Assembly: GCA_014653355.1 (NCBI GenBank)
Contig: JACWEO010000003.1
Coordinates: 1-64,000 of the forward strand
DNA from: Pelagibacterales bacterium SAG-MED47
Lineage (GTDB): Bacteria > Pseudomonadota > Alphaproteobacteria > Pelagibacterales > Pelagibacteraceae
DNA: 64,000 nucleotides
Direction of reading: 5' to 3'
Below are positions 38,504 to 46,283 of the stretch, piece after piece (position 1 is the stretch's first letter; the number at the start of each line of letters is the position of its first letter). The notes beneath the pieces are model-generated. The model was not told the DNA's origin. It did no database searches and worked only from the letters and a program-made list of their open reading frames with translations. Position numbers and translations under genes: made by a program.

Positions 38504-39669
38504 TAACTTGCTTTTTCTATATTAGAAGAGTCTAAATTAATTTTTGGAATTACCTCGTCATTAAATAATTTGATGCTTCTTATGCAAGCTTTATGATCTA
38601 TACCGGGGAAGTTAGACCAAACTTGTAGATTTTGTAAATTTAATTCAGATTTTAATTCATTAATCTTATTAACAACATACTCAGGAGTACCAAATAATAA
38701 ATTTCTTTTATGAAGAAAATCATAGTTTAGTAAATCCAATTTATGTTTTGTCTCAGGAAGTTCTTCGCCAGGATCCATGTGATTTCCTAAGCCTCTCCAA
38801 TGACAAACCCATTTCATATAATTAATGATGTGTTCGCCAGCCATTTTTTCTGCTTCTTCCATAGTTTCAGCAACAAACATATCTCTTACTAGAGATATAC
38901 CTTCTCCTAATGGAACATCTCTATTTTCAGCCTTTGATTTTGCATCTTTATAAATTTCAAATCTTTTCTTTAAAGCTTTAACAGTTGGTATCCACATAAT
39001 TGTATTTAAACCATTCTGTGCAGCCCACTCAATTGATCTAGCGCCATCAACAACTTGCCAAATAGGAGGATGGGGTGATTGTTTTGGTTTTGGAACGATA
39101 CTTATTTTTTTTATTTCATTTGTTTTTGTATCTAAAAACTTTTCACTTGGCGGACTCATATCATGTTGCCAAACAAAGTTTGGAGAGGGATAAGTATAAA
39201 ATTCACCTTGGTGATTAAAAAACTCTTCTGTCCAAGCTTTTTTCATTATTGTTAAAGACTCCTCGAATAGTCTGAAATTTTTAGCCTGGTCTTTAAGATC
39301 AGCTTCTTTATTCATATTGATTGCTTCTCTTCCATAAATCCCCCGGCCAATACCCACATCAACTCTGCCACCTGATAATTGATCTAGTAAAGCTATGTCT
39401 TCTGCTAATCTTATTGGATTATGAAATGTAATGACATTGCAGGCTTGTCCAATTCTTATTTGTTTAGTTCTAGCTGCTGCATCAACACCCATCATTAAAG
39501 GATTTGTGCAAGACTCCATTCCTTCATGATTAAAATGATGCTCAGTATACCAAATTGAGTCCCAATTATTTTCATCACAAAAAGTTGTGATCTCTTTAGT
39601 TTCATCAAGTAGTTGATTATATGGTTTGTGATTCCAATTCGTGGTGTTGCAAAAATATCCAAACTTCAT
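38503..39669 (-). CDS. LLM-class flavin-dependent monooxygenase
   Basis: A bacterial luciferase-like (LLM) oxygenase of 388 residues that uses reduced flavin and oxygen. The N-terminal EENNWDSIWYTEHHFNHEG-like segment, GQACNVITFHNPIRLAEDIALLDQLSGGRVDVGIGRG and the PPIWQVVDGARS region mark the family. Related enzymes open or hydroxylate heterocyclic rings or C-S/C-N bonds; a separate flavin reductase would be needed and none is visible nearby. It leads the leftward set and has an unusually strong ribosome binding site. Substrate unknown. Confidence 0.88.
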   Translation of the reverse strand: MKFGYFCNTTNWNHKPYNQLLDETKEITTFCDENNWDSIWYTEHHFNHEGMESCTNPLMMGVDAAARTKQIRIGQACNVITFHNPIRLAEDIALLDQLSGGRVDVGIGRGIYGREAINMNKEADLKDQAKNFRLFEESLTIMKKAWTEEFFNHQGEFYTYPSPNFVWQHDMSPPSEKFLDTKTNEIKKISIVPKPKQSPHPPIWQVVDGARSIEWAAQNGLNTIMWIPTVKALKKRFEIYKDAKSKAENRDVPLGEGISLVRDMFVAETMEEAEKMAGEHIINYMKWVCHWRGLGNHMDPGEELPETKHKLDLLNYDFLHKRNLLFGTPEYVVNKINELKSELNLQNLQVWSNFPGIDHKACIRSIKLFNDEVIPKINLDSSNIEKAS

Positions 39670-39672
39670 TCG

Positions 39673-39681
39673 AACCTCCTT
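39673..39681 (-). promoter_or_regulatory. Full-consensus Shine-Dalgarno site of the LLM gene
   Basis: Reading leftward the sequence is AAGGAGGTT with a 5-base gap from the GG to the ATG at 39669. Most genes in this window have weak or no Shine-Dalgarno sequences, so this consensus site marks a strongly translated gene. Confidence 0.7.
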
Positions 39682-39714
39682 AAATAATTAAATCTAAGAC
39701 GATCGATCCCACTT

Positions 39715-39734
39715 TCGTATTTTGTAAATATCGA
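39715..39734. promoter_or_regulatory. Imperfect dyad in the divergent intergenic region
   Basis: TCGTATTT (39715-39722) and AAATATCGA (39726-39734) are inverted repeats with one bulged base and a 3-base centre. They lie near the middle of the 140-base region between the leftward LLM set and the rightward EutA-like set. The flanking 60 bases are richer in CG than the genome. It could be a shared operator. No convincing -35/-10 pair could be assigned on either strand in this gap. Confidence 0.3.
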
Positions 39735-39809
39735 CGAGTTATGTATCGCTCAATTAAGACTGTAATTTAACTAGACTATTTAATCAATATATATTTAATC
39801 AGCAATTAA

Positions 39810-40553
39810 ATGAAACTAACTAAAATAGAACCAAAATTTGTAGAAAAACATAACCCAAGGATAGGATTAATAACCTTAGCAAGTGACTTTAGGATTGAAA
39901 AAGATTTTAACAATATAATTTATGGTAAAGACATAGACTTATTTTGTAACAGAATTCAAAGTTATAATCCCTTAACAAATGAAACATTAAAAAAAATGGC
40001 AGATGAAATTCCTAAAGTTGTTAAGAATATCTTACCTGATCAAAAAATTGATTGTATAGCCTATGGATGTACATCAGGAACAATTGCTGCAGGATATGCA
40101 TCAATTTATGAAAAAGTTAATTCAACAAAACCAAATACAAAAGTTACAACACCAATTACATCTGCAATTAATGCATTAAAAGCACTTAAGATAAATAAAT
40201 TATCTATATTCACACCTTATACAGATGAAATAAATCAGTCAGTAATTAATTATTTTAAAAAAGAAAATATAGAAATCACTGGACTAACTTATTTTGATAT
40301 AGCCTCAGATTTAGATATAGGAAAAGTTAATCCAGATTATTTATTTGATGTTTTAAGTAAAATAGATTTGTTAAATAGTGATGCATTGTTTGTTTCTTGT
40401 ACTGCGTTACCTGTGTTATCAATTATTAAAGATTTAGAAAAAAAAATGAATAAAATTGTTTTATCAAGCAATCAAACTTTAATTTGGGATACATTCAAAC
40501 AGATTGATTTTAAAAGTAAAGTTAAAGGCTACGGTGAATTATTTAATAATTAG
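39810..40553 (+). CDS. EutA-like Asp/Glu racemase-superfamily protein
   Basis: A 247-residue protein of the Asp/Glu racemase/maleate isomerase/arylmalonate decarboxylase superfamily. The two characteristic Cys residues are Cys87 (AYGCTSGT) and Cys197 (FVSCTALP). PRIGLITLASDF at the start and FTPYTDEINQSVINYF are close to ectoine-utilisation protein EutA. The following gene is EutD/DoeA-like, supporting this. Superfamily members use the Cys pair for isomerisation, racemisation or decarboxylation; the EutA reaction is not well established. It could instead act as a maleate-type cis-trans isomerase in heterocycle breakdown. Confidence 0.78.
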   Translation: MKLTKIEPKFVEKHNPRIGLITLASDFRIEKDFNNIIYGKDIDLFCNRIQSYNPLTNETLKKMADEIPKVVKNILPDQKIDCIAYGCTSGTIAAGYASIYEKVNSTKPNTKVTTPITSAINALKALKINKLSIFTPYTDEINQSVINYFKKENIEITGLTYFDIASDLDIGKVNPDYLFDVLSKIDLLNSDALFVSCTALPVLSIIKDLEKKMNKIVLSSNQTLIWDTFKQIDFKSKVKGYGELFNN

Positions 40554-40556
40554 AAT

Positions 40557-41726
40557 ATGAATTTTACTAGTGAAGAATACAAATCAAGATTAAAAAAAGT
40601 CCAAGTTTCAATGCAGAAAAAAGGTATTGAAGTTTTAATCTCACAAGATCCATCTAATATGAATTATTTAACAGGTTATGATGCTTGGTCATTTTATTAT
40701 GCTCAATGTGTAATAGTTCATGTAAATACTGATGAACCTATTTGCTTTGTAAGAAATCAAGATGCAGGAGGCGCATATATAAAAACCTATCTTAAAGATG
40801 AAAACATAATTAAATATCATGAAAAGTATATTCATACTTGGCCACTTCATCCTTATGATGCGCTTGTAGATTTGATTAAAGAGAAAAAATGGGCCAAACT
40901 TTCAGTTGGACTTGAAATGGACAGTCATTATTTCACTGCTTATTGTTATGAAAAAATCAAACAAGGTCTTCCTAATGCAAAAATATTAGATTGTGAAAGA
41001 TTAGTTAATTGGGTGAGGGTAGTAAAATCTGATACAGAAATAAAATATATGAAAGCAGCAGCTCAAATCACTCAGTTAGGAATGAAAAAAGCTTTTGAAG
41101 TAATTAATCCAGGAAACAGACAATGTGATGCAGTTTCAGAAATTTACTCAACTTTAATAAAAGGTACTTCTGAATTTGGTGGAGATTATTCATCCATAGT
41201 TCCAATGATACCAACTGGAAAAGGTACTTCAGCCTCACATTTAACTTGGTCAGAAGACAAATTTGTAGAGGGGGAAGCAACAATTATTGAATTATCTGGT
41301 GTAAATAAAAAATACCATTGCCCAATGGCTCGAACAGTTTTACTAGGAAAACCTGATCAAAAAAAAATTGACACTATGAAGAAAACAAATGAAGCTCTTC
41401 AAGCAGGAATAGATTTAGTTAAAACAGGAAACACAGCAGATGATGTGGCACAAGCTTTTTGGAAAGTATTAGATAAATACGGAATAGAAAAAACCTCAAG
41501 AACTGGGTATTCAATTGGTATTGGTTATCCACCTGATTGGGGAGAGCATACATTAAATATCTCTAAAGGTGATATGACAGTTTTACAATCTAATGTTACT
41601 TTTCATATGATTGCAGTTATGCAATTTGGAAATTGGGGAGTTGAAGCCTCAGAGGCCATAAGAGTTACAGATAAAGGGGCTGAATTATTTTGTAATTTCT
41701 CTAAAGAACTCCATATTAAAAGCTAA
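40557..41726 (+). CDS. EutD/DoeA-like ectoine hydrolase family (M24) protein
   Basis: A 389-residue creatinase/aminopeptidase P-fold protein. The N-terminal domain has SNMNYLTGYDAWSFYYAQCV, a segment typical of ectoine hydrolases. The C-terminal pita-bread domain has IELSGVNKKYHCPMARTVLLG, where the two metal-binding Asp residues of true aminopeptidases are Glu and Pro, so a metal-dependent peptidase is unlikely. Ectoine hydrolases open the tetrahydropyrimidine ring of ectoine. Other cyclic amides or amidines are possible substrates. The DoeB/EutE deacetylase and EutBC are not adjacent, so a full ectoine pathway is not shown. It lies 4 bases after the EutA-like gene. Confidence 0.83.
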   Translation: MNFTSEEYKSRLKKVQVSMQKKGIEVLISQDPSNMNYLTGYDAWSFYYAQCVIVHVNTDEPICFVRNQDAGGAYIKTYLKDENIIKYHEKYIHTWPLHPYDALVDLIKEKKWAKLSVGLEMDSHYFTAYCYEKIKQGLPNAKILDCERLVNWVRVVKSDTEIKYMKAAAQITQLGMKKAFEVINPGNRQCDAVSEIYSTLIKGTSEFGGDYSSIVPMIPTGKGTSASHLTWSEDKFVEGEATIIELSGVNKKYHCPMARTVLLGKPDQKKIDTMKKTNEALQAGIDLVKTGNTADDVAQAFWKVLDKYGIEKTSRTGYSIGIGYPPDWGEHTLNISKGDMTVLQSNVTFHMIAVMQFGNWGVEASEAIRVTDKGAELFCNFSKELHIKS

Positions 41727-41736
41727 TTATTAAGGG

Positions 41737-41766
41737 TTGATATTTATTCTTGTAAATGTTTTATAT
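41737..41766 (+). promoter_or_regulatory. Candidate promoter for potA
   Basis: TTGATA (41737-41742) and TTATAT (41761-41766) are 18 bases apart, placing a start near 41773, only about 6 bases before the ATG at 41779. There is no Shine-Dalgarno sequence. The -10 box could be shifted by one or three bases. Confidence 0.4.
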
Positions 41767-41778
41767 AAATAAAAATTT

Positions 41779-42864
41779 ATGTCAGTAAACAAAGAATTCG
41801 TAAAGTTTGATAAAGTAGACAAAAGCTACGATGGTAAAATCTTAGTTGTAAAAGATCTTCAATTAGATATTGAGGAGGGTGAGTTTGTTACTATGTTAGG
41901 ACCCTCTGGTTCTGGTAAAACCACTTGCTTAATGATGTTGGCTGGTTTTGAAACACCAACGCATGGTGAAATTTATTTAGATGGGAAAGCAATTTCAAGT
42001 ATTCCACCTCATAAGAGAGGTATTGGAATGGTATTTCAAAATTATGCTTTGTTTCCACATATGACAGTTTATGAAAATTTAGCATTTCCACTTAGAGTCA
42101 GAAAAATTCCTAAAGATGAAGCAGATAAAAAAATTGATAAAGCTTTATCAATGGTGTCATTACAAGGTTTTGCTGAGAGAATGCCAGGACAATTGTCTGG
42201 TGGACAACAACAAAGAGTTGCGGTTGCAAGATCACTTGTATTTGATCCTCAATTAGTGCTTATGGATGAACCTCTAGGAGCTTTAGATAAAAATTTAAGA
42301 GAAAGTATGCAGTATGAGATTAAACACATTCATGAAAGTATTGGGGTAACTGTTGTTTATGTAACCCACGATCAAAGTGAAGCATTAACAATGTCCAATC
42401 GTATTGCAGTTTTTAATGATGGTAAAGTTCAACAACTATCAAGTCCAGATGAATTATATGAAAAACCAGTTAACTCTTTTGTTGCAGAATTTATTGGAGA
42501 AAATAACACCTTTGCAGGTGAGGTCATGGATATTTCAGGTGGAAAATGTAAAGTGAAGATAGTTAATTCAGAAATATTAGCAAATCCAATATCTGTAAAA
42601 GGAAAAGGGGAAAAAACAAAAATTTCTCTAAGACCTGAAAGAGCTTTAATAAATCCAAGTGATAAAATGGACAATGTGCATTCAGGAAAAGTTGAAGAAG
42701 TAATTTATCATGGAGATCACACAAGAGTTCGTATGAACGTTCTAGGCAACAACCAATTTATTCTAAAAGTTCCAAATAGCTCTGCAAATATGGATATAAA
42801 GCTTGGTAAGGAAATTAAGATTGGCTGGAATAGTGAAGATGCAAGAGCTCTAGACCCCAAGTAA
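41779..42864 (+). CDS. potA: Spermidine/putrescine-type ABC importer ATPase
   Basis: An ATPase of the PotA/Ugp group, 361 residues. Walker A is GPSGSGKTT (about 39-47), the Q-loop is VFQNYALFPHMTV, the signature is LSGGQQQRV (about 140-148) and Walker B is LVLMDEPLGAL. A C-terminal TOBE domain (about 285-355) contacts the membrane subunits. It starts the four-gene importer A-D-B-C. The substrate class (polyamines, or related cationic or carboxylate compounds) comes from the family only. Confidence 0.92.
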   Translation: MSVNKEFVKFDKVDKSYDGKILVVKDLQLDIEEGEFVTMLGPSGSGKTTCLMMLAGFETPTHGEIYLDGKAISSIPPHKRGIGMVFQNYALFPHMTVYENLAFPLRVRKIPKDEADKKIDKALSMVSLQGFAERMPGQLSGGQQQRVAVARSLVFDPQLVLMDEPLGALDKNLRESMQYEIKHIHESIGVTVVYVTHDQSEALTMSNRIAVFNDGKVQQLSSPDELYEKPVNSFVAEFIGENNTFAGEVMDISGGKCKVKIVNSEILANPISVKGKGEKTKISLRPERALINPSDKMDNVHSGKVEEVIYHGDHTRVRMNVLGNNQFILKVPNSSANMDIKLGKEIKIGWNSEDARALDPK

Positions 42865-42902
42865 TAAGTATCAAATATCATCAAATCAAGGAAAATGGGC
42901 TG

Positions 42903-42931
42903 TTGACTCTCTGTATTTAGCTTGTTGTAAT
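42903..42931 (+). promoter_or_regulatory. Sigma-70 promoter for the PotD-like binding protein
   Basis: TTGACT (42903-42908) and TGTAAT (42926-42931) are 17 bases apart. The leader of about 28 bases contains a strong ribosome binding site, GGAGG at 42957-42961, spaced 4 bases from the ATG. This gives the binding protein its own transcript within the importer operon. Confidence 0.65.
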
Positions 42932-42965
42932 ATATTTTTATAAAAAACGTTTAAACGGAGGAAAA

Positions 42966-44087
42966 ATGAAAATACTTAGTAAATTATTACTAGCCATTTC
43001 TTTTGCTATCTCTGTAACTACTTCAGCATTTGCAGTAACTGCGGTGTCTTGGGGTGGAGCTTACACAGAGTCTCAAAAGTTAGGTTATGGTGATCCTACT
43101 GGTAAAGCCCTTGGTATAACTATCAACTGGGTTGATTATTCAGGTGGATTATCAGAAATCAAAGCACAAAAAGAAGCTGGTGCAATTACGTGGGATATTA
43201 TTGACGTATTTGCAATGGATACTATCAATGGATGTGATGAAGGATTATTTGTTGAATTTGATTTTGACAAAGACTTCCCACCTGCACCAGATGGAACTCC
43301 TGCAAGTAAAGATTTCTTTACTGCAATGCCAAGTAAATGTGCTGTAGGAAATATTTTATATTCTTGGAACTACGCTTATAACAAAAACAATGTTAAAGGT
43401 ACTCCAAAGACTATCAAAGATTTCTTTAACACTAAAAAATTCCCTGGAAAAAGAGCTATCTACAAAGGCGCTTTAACAAACTTAGAGATCGCTTTAGCAG
43501 CAGATGGAATTAAACCAGGAAAAGGTGGAGCAAAAATCTACAAAGCTTTAAACACGGAAAAAGGTGTTAATAGAGCTATGGATAAGATCAAAGATTTATG
43601 TACAGATCCAAAAGGTGGATGTGTATTTTGGTCTGCGGGTGCTCAACCACCAGAACTATTAGTTTCAGGTGAAGTCGTAATGGCTACAGGTTGGAATGGT
43701 AGATTCTTTAACGCGATTGTTGGAGAAGGTGCACCACTAGTTCAAGTATGGGATGGACAAGGTCTTGACTACGAATATTTCGTACAGGTTAAAGGCGGAC
43801 CAAACGATGCTAATGGCAAAGCTAAGAAAGCTTTAGCTATGATGACTAGTACAGAAATGTTAGCAGGAAGTGCGAAGTATATCGCATACGCTCCTTGGAG
43901 AAAATCTTCTATAGCGATTATGGAAGCAGGAGAGCCTTGGTATAAAGATGGTAAAACTAATATGGTACCACAAATGCCAACTGCACCAGCAAACACTAAA
44001 AACTACTTCTTAGTAGATCCACTTTACTGGGCTGATAACGGTACAGAACTTGGTGAAAAATGGGAAGCTATGAAAGCTGGTCTATAA
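42966..44087 (+). CDS. potD: PotD/PotF-type extracellular substrate-binding protein
   Basis: A periplasmic binding protein of the SBP_bac_8/PotD family, 373 residues with a signal peptide at about 1-23 (cleavage after SAFA). Features are AVSWGGAYTESQKLGYGDP, the GITINWVDYSGGLSEIKAQKEAG segment and RAIYKGALTNLEIALAADG. Two Cys pairs (GCDEG with SKCAV, and LCTDPKGGCVFW) suggest disulfides. The acidic ligand-site residues of PotD are not clearly identifiable, so the ligand may differ from polyamines. It has its own promoter and terminator and is probably the most strongly expressed gene of the operon. Confidence 0.9.
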   Translation: MKILSKLLLAISFAISVTTSAFAVTAVSWGGAYTESQKLGYGDPTGKALGITINWVDYSGGLSEIKAQKEAGAITWDIIDVFAMDTINGCDEGLFVEFDFDKDFPPAPDGTPASKDFFTAMPSKCAVGNILYSWNYAYNKNNVKGTPKTIKDFFNTKKFPGKRAIYKGALTNLEIALAADGIKPGKGGAKIYKALNTEKGVNRAMDKIKDLCTDPKGGCVFWSAGAQPPELLVSGEVVMATGWNGRFFNAIVGEGAPLVQVWDGQGLDYEYFVQVKGGPNDANGKAKKALAMMTSTEMLAGSAKYIAYAPWRKSSIAIMEAGEPWYKDGKTNMVPQMPTAPANTKNYFLVDPLYWADNGTELGEKWEAMKAGL

Positions 44088-44124
44088 TTTAAGTTTTATT
44101 AAACTTAATTATACATTATAATTT

Positions 44125-44154
44125 AGGGCGGTTATTTGATAACCGCCCTTTTTA
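44125..44154 (+). terminator. Strong hairpin terminator after the PotD-like gene
   Basis: AGGGCGGTTAT (44125-44135) pairs with ATAACCGCCCT (44139-44149) in an 11-bp stem with a 3-base loop, followed by a T-run (44149-44154). The next gene starts at 44158, immediately after, so the permease genes depend on read-through. Confidence 0.9.
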
Positions 44155-44157
44155 TTT

Positions 44158-45411
44158 ATGAGCTCAGAAACACAAAAAATTTTAACAACAGACGGCATAC
44201 CTTTAGAGGTAAGTCTAAAGAAAGCTGAAAGAAGAAATAAAATTAAAGCCTTTTTACTTGTTGCTCCCTTATTATTTTTTTTAATTATTACTTATGTATT
44301 TCCAATTGGTGATATGCTTATGAGAAGTGTTGATGATAAAATGGTTACTGAAATGCTTCCCAAGACATATAAAGCAATGGAAAAATGGGATGGAAAAGAA
44401 TTACCAGAAGAAGAAGTTTTTAAAGCCTTTTATTTAGACTTTAGACAATTAGTTGATGAAAAGCGTGAAGGTAAATTATCAACTCAACTCAATTATACTA
44501 AAAATGGATTTAAAAGTATTATTAAAAAATTGAGGAGAAAATCAAAAAATTTTGAAGAGGGAAATTATAAAGAACAAATAATGGCAGTCCATAAAAGATG
44601 GGCTGATGTTGAATACTGGAAAGCAATCAAACGAAGAGCTCCAGCATATACTGGTCAAAAATATCTAAAAGGTATGGATATGTTTAAAAATGAAAATGGG
44701 GAGATAGTTAGTGTCGAAGAAGATAGGAGAATTCATAGAATTTTATGGCTTAGAACTTTAGAAATCGCATTTTTTGTAACACTATTTTGTTTTTTGATGG
44801 CTTACCCAATAGCTCATTTGTTAGCTACTTTGCCCATGAAGTATAGTAATTTATTAATGATTTGCGTCTTACTTCCTTTTTGGACATCATTACTTGTAAG
44901 AACTGCCAGTTGGATGATTTTGTTGCAACAGCAAGGGGTCGTAAATGATTTCTTTGTAGGAATAGGTTTAGTTGCCGACGATGCAAGACCTGAGATGATG
45001 TACAATAAAACAGGGACATATGTTGCAATGACACAGATTTTGTTACCTTTTATGGTTTTACCACTTTACAGTGTTATGAAAACTATTTCACCGAGCTTAA
45101 TGAGGGCTGGAAAATCATTAGGTGGAACACCGATAGTTGCTTTTTGGAAGGTTTATTTTCCTTTAACAATACCTGGAATTGGTGCTGGTTGTTTACTGTG
45201 CTTCATACTAGCGATTGGCTATTATATTACACCTGCTTTAGTTGGAGGAGCTTCAGGAACACTGATTAGTAACCAAATTGCATTCCACATGAAGAGTACA
45301 CTTGATTGGAGTTTTGCATCCGCGATGGGTCTAATGTTGCTTGCTGGAGTTTTGGCAATTTACTGGGTTTATAATAAACTAGTTGGAATTGATAATATAA
45401 AATTAGGATAA
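44158..45411 (+). CDS. potB: PotB-type permease with large periplasmic insertion
   Basis: A 417-residue inner-membrane permease. Helix 1 is at about residues 31-50, then an insertion of about 145 charged residues (52-195, including KWDGKELPEEE) before the usual BPD_transp_1 core. The EAA-type coupling motif SLMRAGKSLGGTPIVAFWKVYFPLTIPG is at about residues 311-338. E. coli PotB is about 285 residues, so the insertion is the whole difference. The location of the loop predicts that it faces the periplasm and might contact the binding protein. It overlaps the terminator stem's downstream edge and lies 5 bases from potC. Confidence 0.88.
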   Translation: MSSETQKILTTDGIPLEVSLKKAERRNKIKAFLLVAPLLFFLIITYVFPIGDMLMRSVDDKMVTEMLPKTYKAMEKWDGKELPEEEVFKAFYLDFRQLVDEKREGKLSTQLNYTKNGFKSIIKKLRRKSKNFEEGNYKEQIMAVHKRWADVEYWKAIKRRAPAYTGQKYLKGMDMFKNENGEIVSVEEDRRIHRILWLRTLEIAFFVTLFCFLMAYPIAHLLATLPMKYSNLLMICVLLPFWTSLLVRTASWMILLQQQGVVNDFFVGIGLVADDARPEMMYNKTGTYVAMTQILLPFMVLPLYSVMKTISPSLMRAGKSLGGTPIVAFWKVYFPLTIPGIGAGCLLCFILAIGYYITPALVGGASGTLISNQIAFHMKSTLDWSFASAMGLMLLAGVLAIYWVYNKLVGIDNIKLG

Positions 45412-45416
45412 ATAGA

Positions 45417-46271
45417 ATGGCTTTACCAAAACATACAGAACTACACTATAGAATTTGGCATTATTTTTATTTAACAATCTGTGGTTTTGTCTTCTTTTTC
45501 TTAATTGCACCACTGTTTGTAATATTTCCACTATCTTTTAATGCTGAAGAATTTTTAAGTTTTTCAGACGGAATGAAAAGTTTAGATCCAGATGCTTTCT
45601 CATTAAGATGGTACAAAGATATGATTTATGGAACAAAAAATCCTTGGGGTTTAGCTGCCAAAAATAGTTTTATAATTGCAATTTTTGCAACAATTGGTTC
45701 AGTTCTTTTAGGAACAGTTGCGGCATTAGGATTAAGTAGCAGACATATGCCTTACAAAGGTATTATCATGGCTGTATTAATTTCACCTATGATTGTTCCA
45801 TTAATTATCTCAGGTGTAGCAATATTTTTCTTTATGGCTAAAGCTGGCTTAGCAGCAACTCATACAGGTATAGTTCTTGCACATATTATTCTAGGTACAC
45901 CATTTGTAGTTATTACTGTTACAGCTACTTTATCAGGATTTGATCACAGTGTTACGAGAGCCGCAGCAAGTCTTGGTAGTAATCCAGTCAATACTTTTAT
46001 GAAAATTACTTTACCTTTAATTTTACCTGGTGTGATATCTGGGGGACTTTTTGCTTTTGTAACTTCTTTTGATGAAGTTGTAGTAGTTTTATTCTTAGCA
46101 GGGTTAGAAAATACAACCATACCAATTCAAATGTGGACAGGTCTAAGAGAACAGTTAAGCCCAACTATTCTAGCTGTTGCAACTTGTCTAATTATTTTAT
46201 CAACATTAATACTAGTTACCGCTGAACTCTTAAGAAGAAGATCTGAGAGACTCAGAGGTATTAACAGATAG
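45417..46271 (+). CDS. potC: PotC-type permease
   Basis: The second importer permease, 284 residues with six predicted helices. A periplasmic loop follows helix 1 (SFNAEEFLSFSDG). The EAA-type coupling motif is VTRAAASLGSNPVNTFMKITLPLILPG (about residues 177-203). Length is usual for PotC. It lies 5 bases after potB and 12 bases before the dehydrogenase-crotonase gene, so all are probably in one operon. Confidence 0.92.
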   Translation: MALPKHTELHYRIWHYFYLTICGFVFFFLIAPLFVIFPLSFNAEEFLSFSDGMKSLDPDAFSLRWYKDMIYGTKNPWGLAAKNSFIIAIFATIGSVLLGTVAALGLSSRHMPYKGIIMAVLISPMIVPLIISGVAIFFFMAKAGLAATHTGIVLAHIILGTPFVVITVTATLSGFDHSVTRAAASLGSNPVNTFMKITLPLILPGVISGGLFAFVTSFDEVVVVLFLAGLENTTIPIQMWTGLREQLSPTILAVATCLIILSTLILVTAELLRRRSERLRGINR

Positions 46272-46283
46272 TAAAATCACTAC

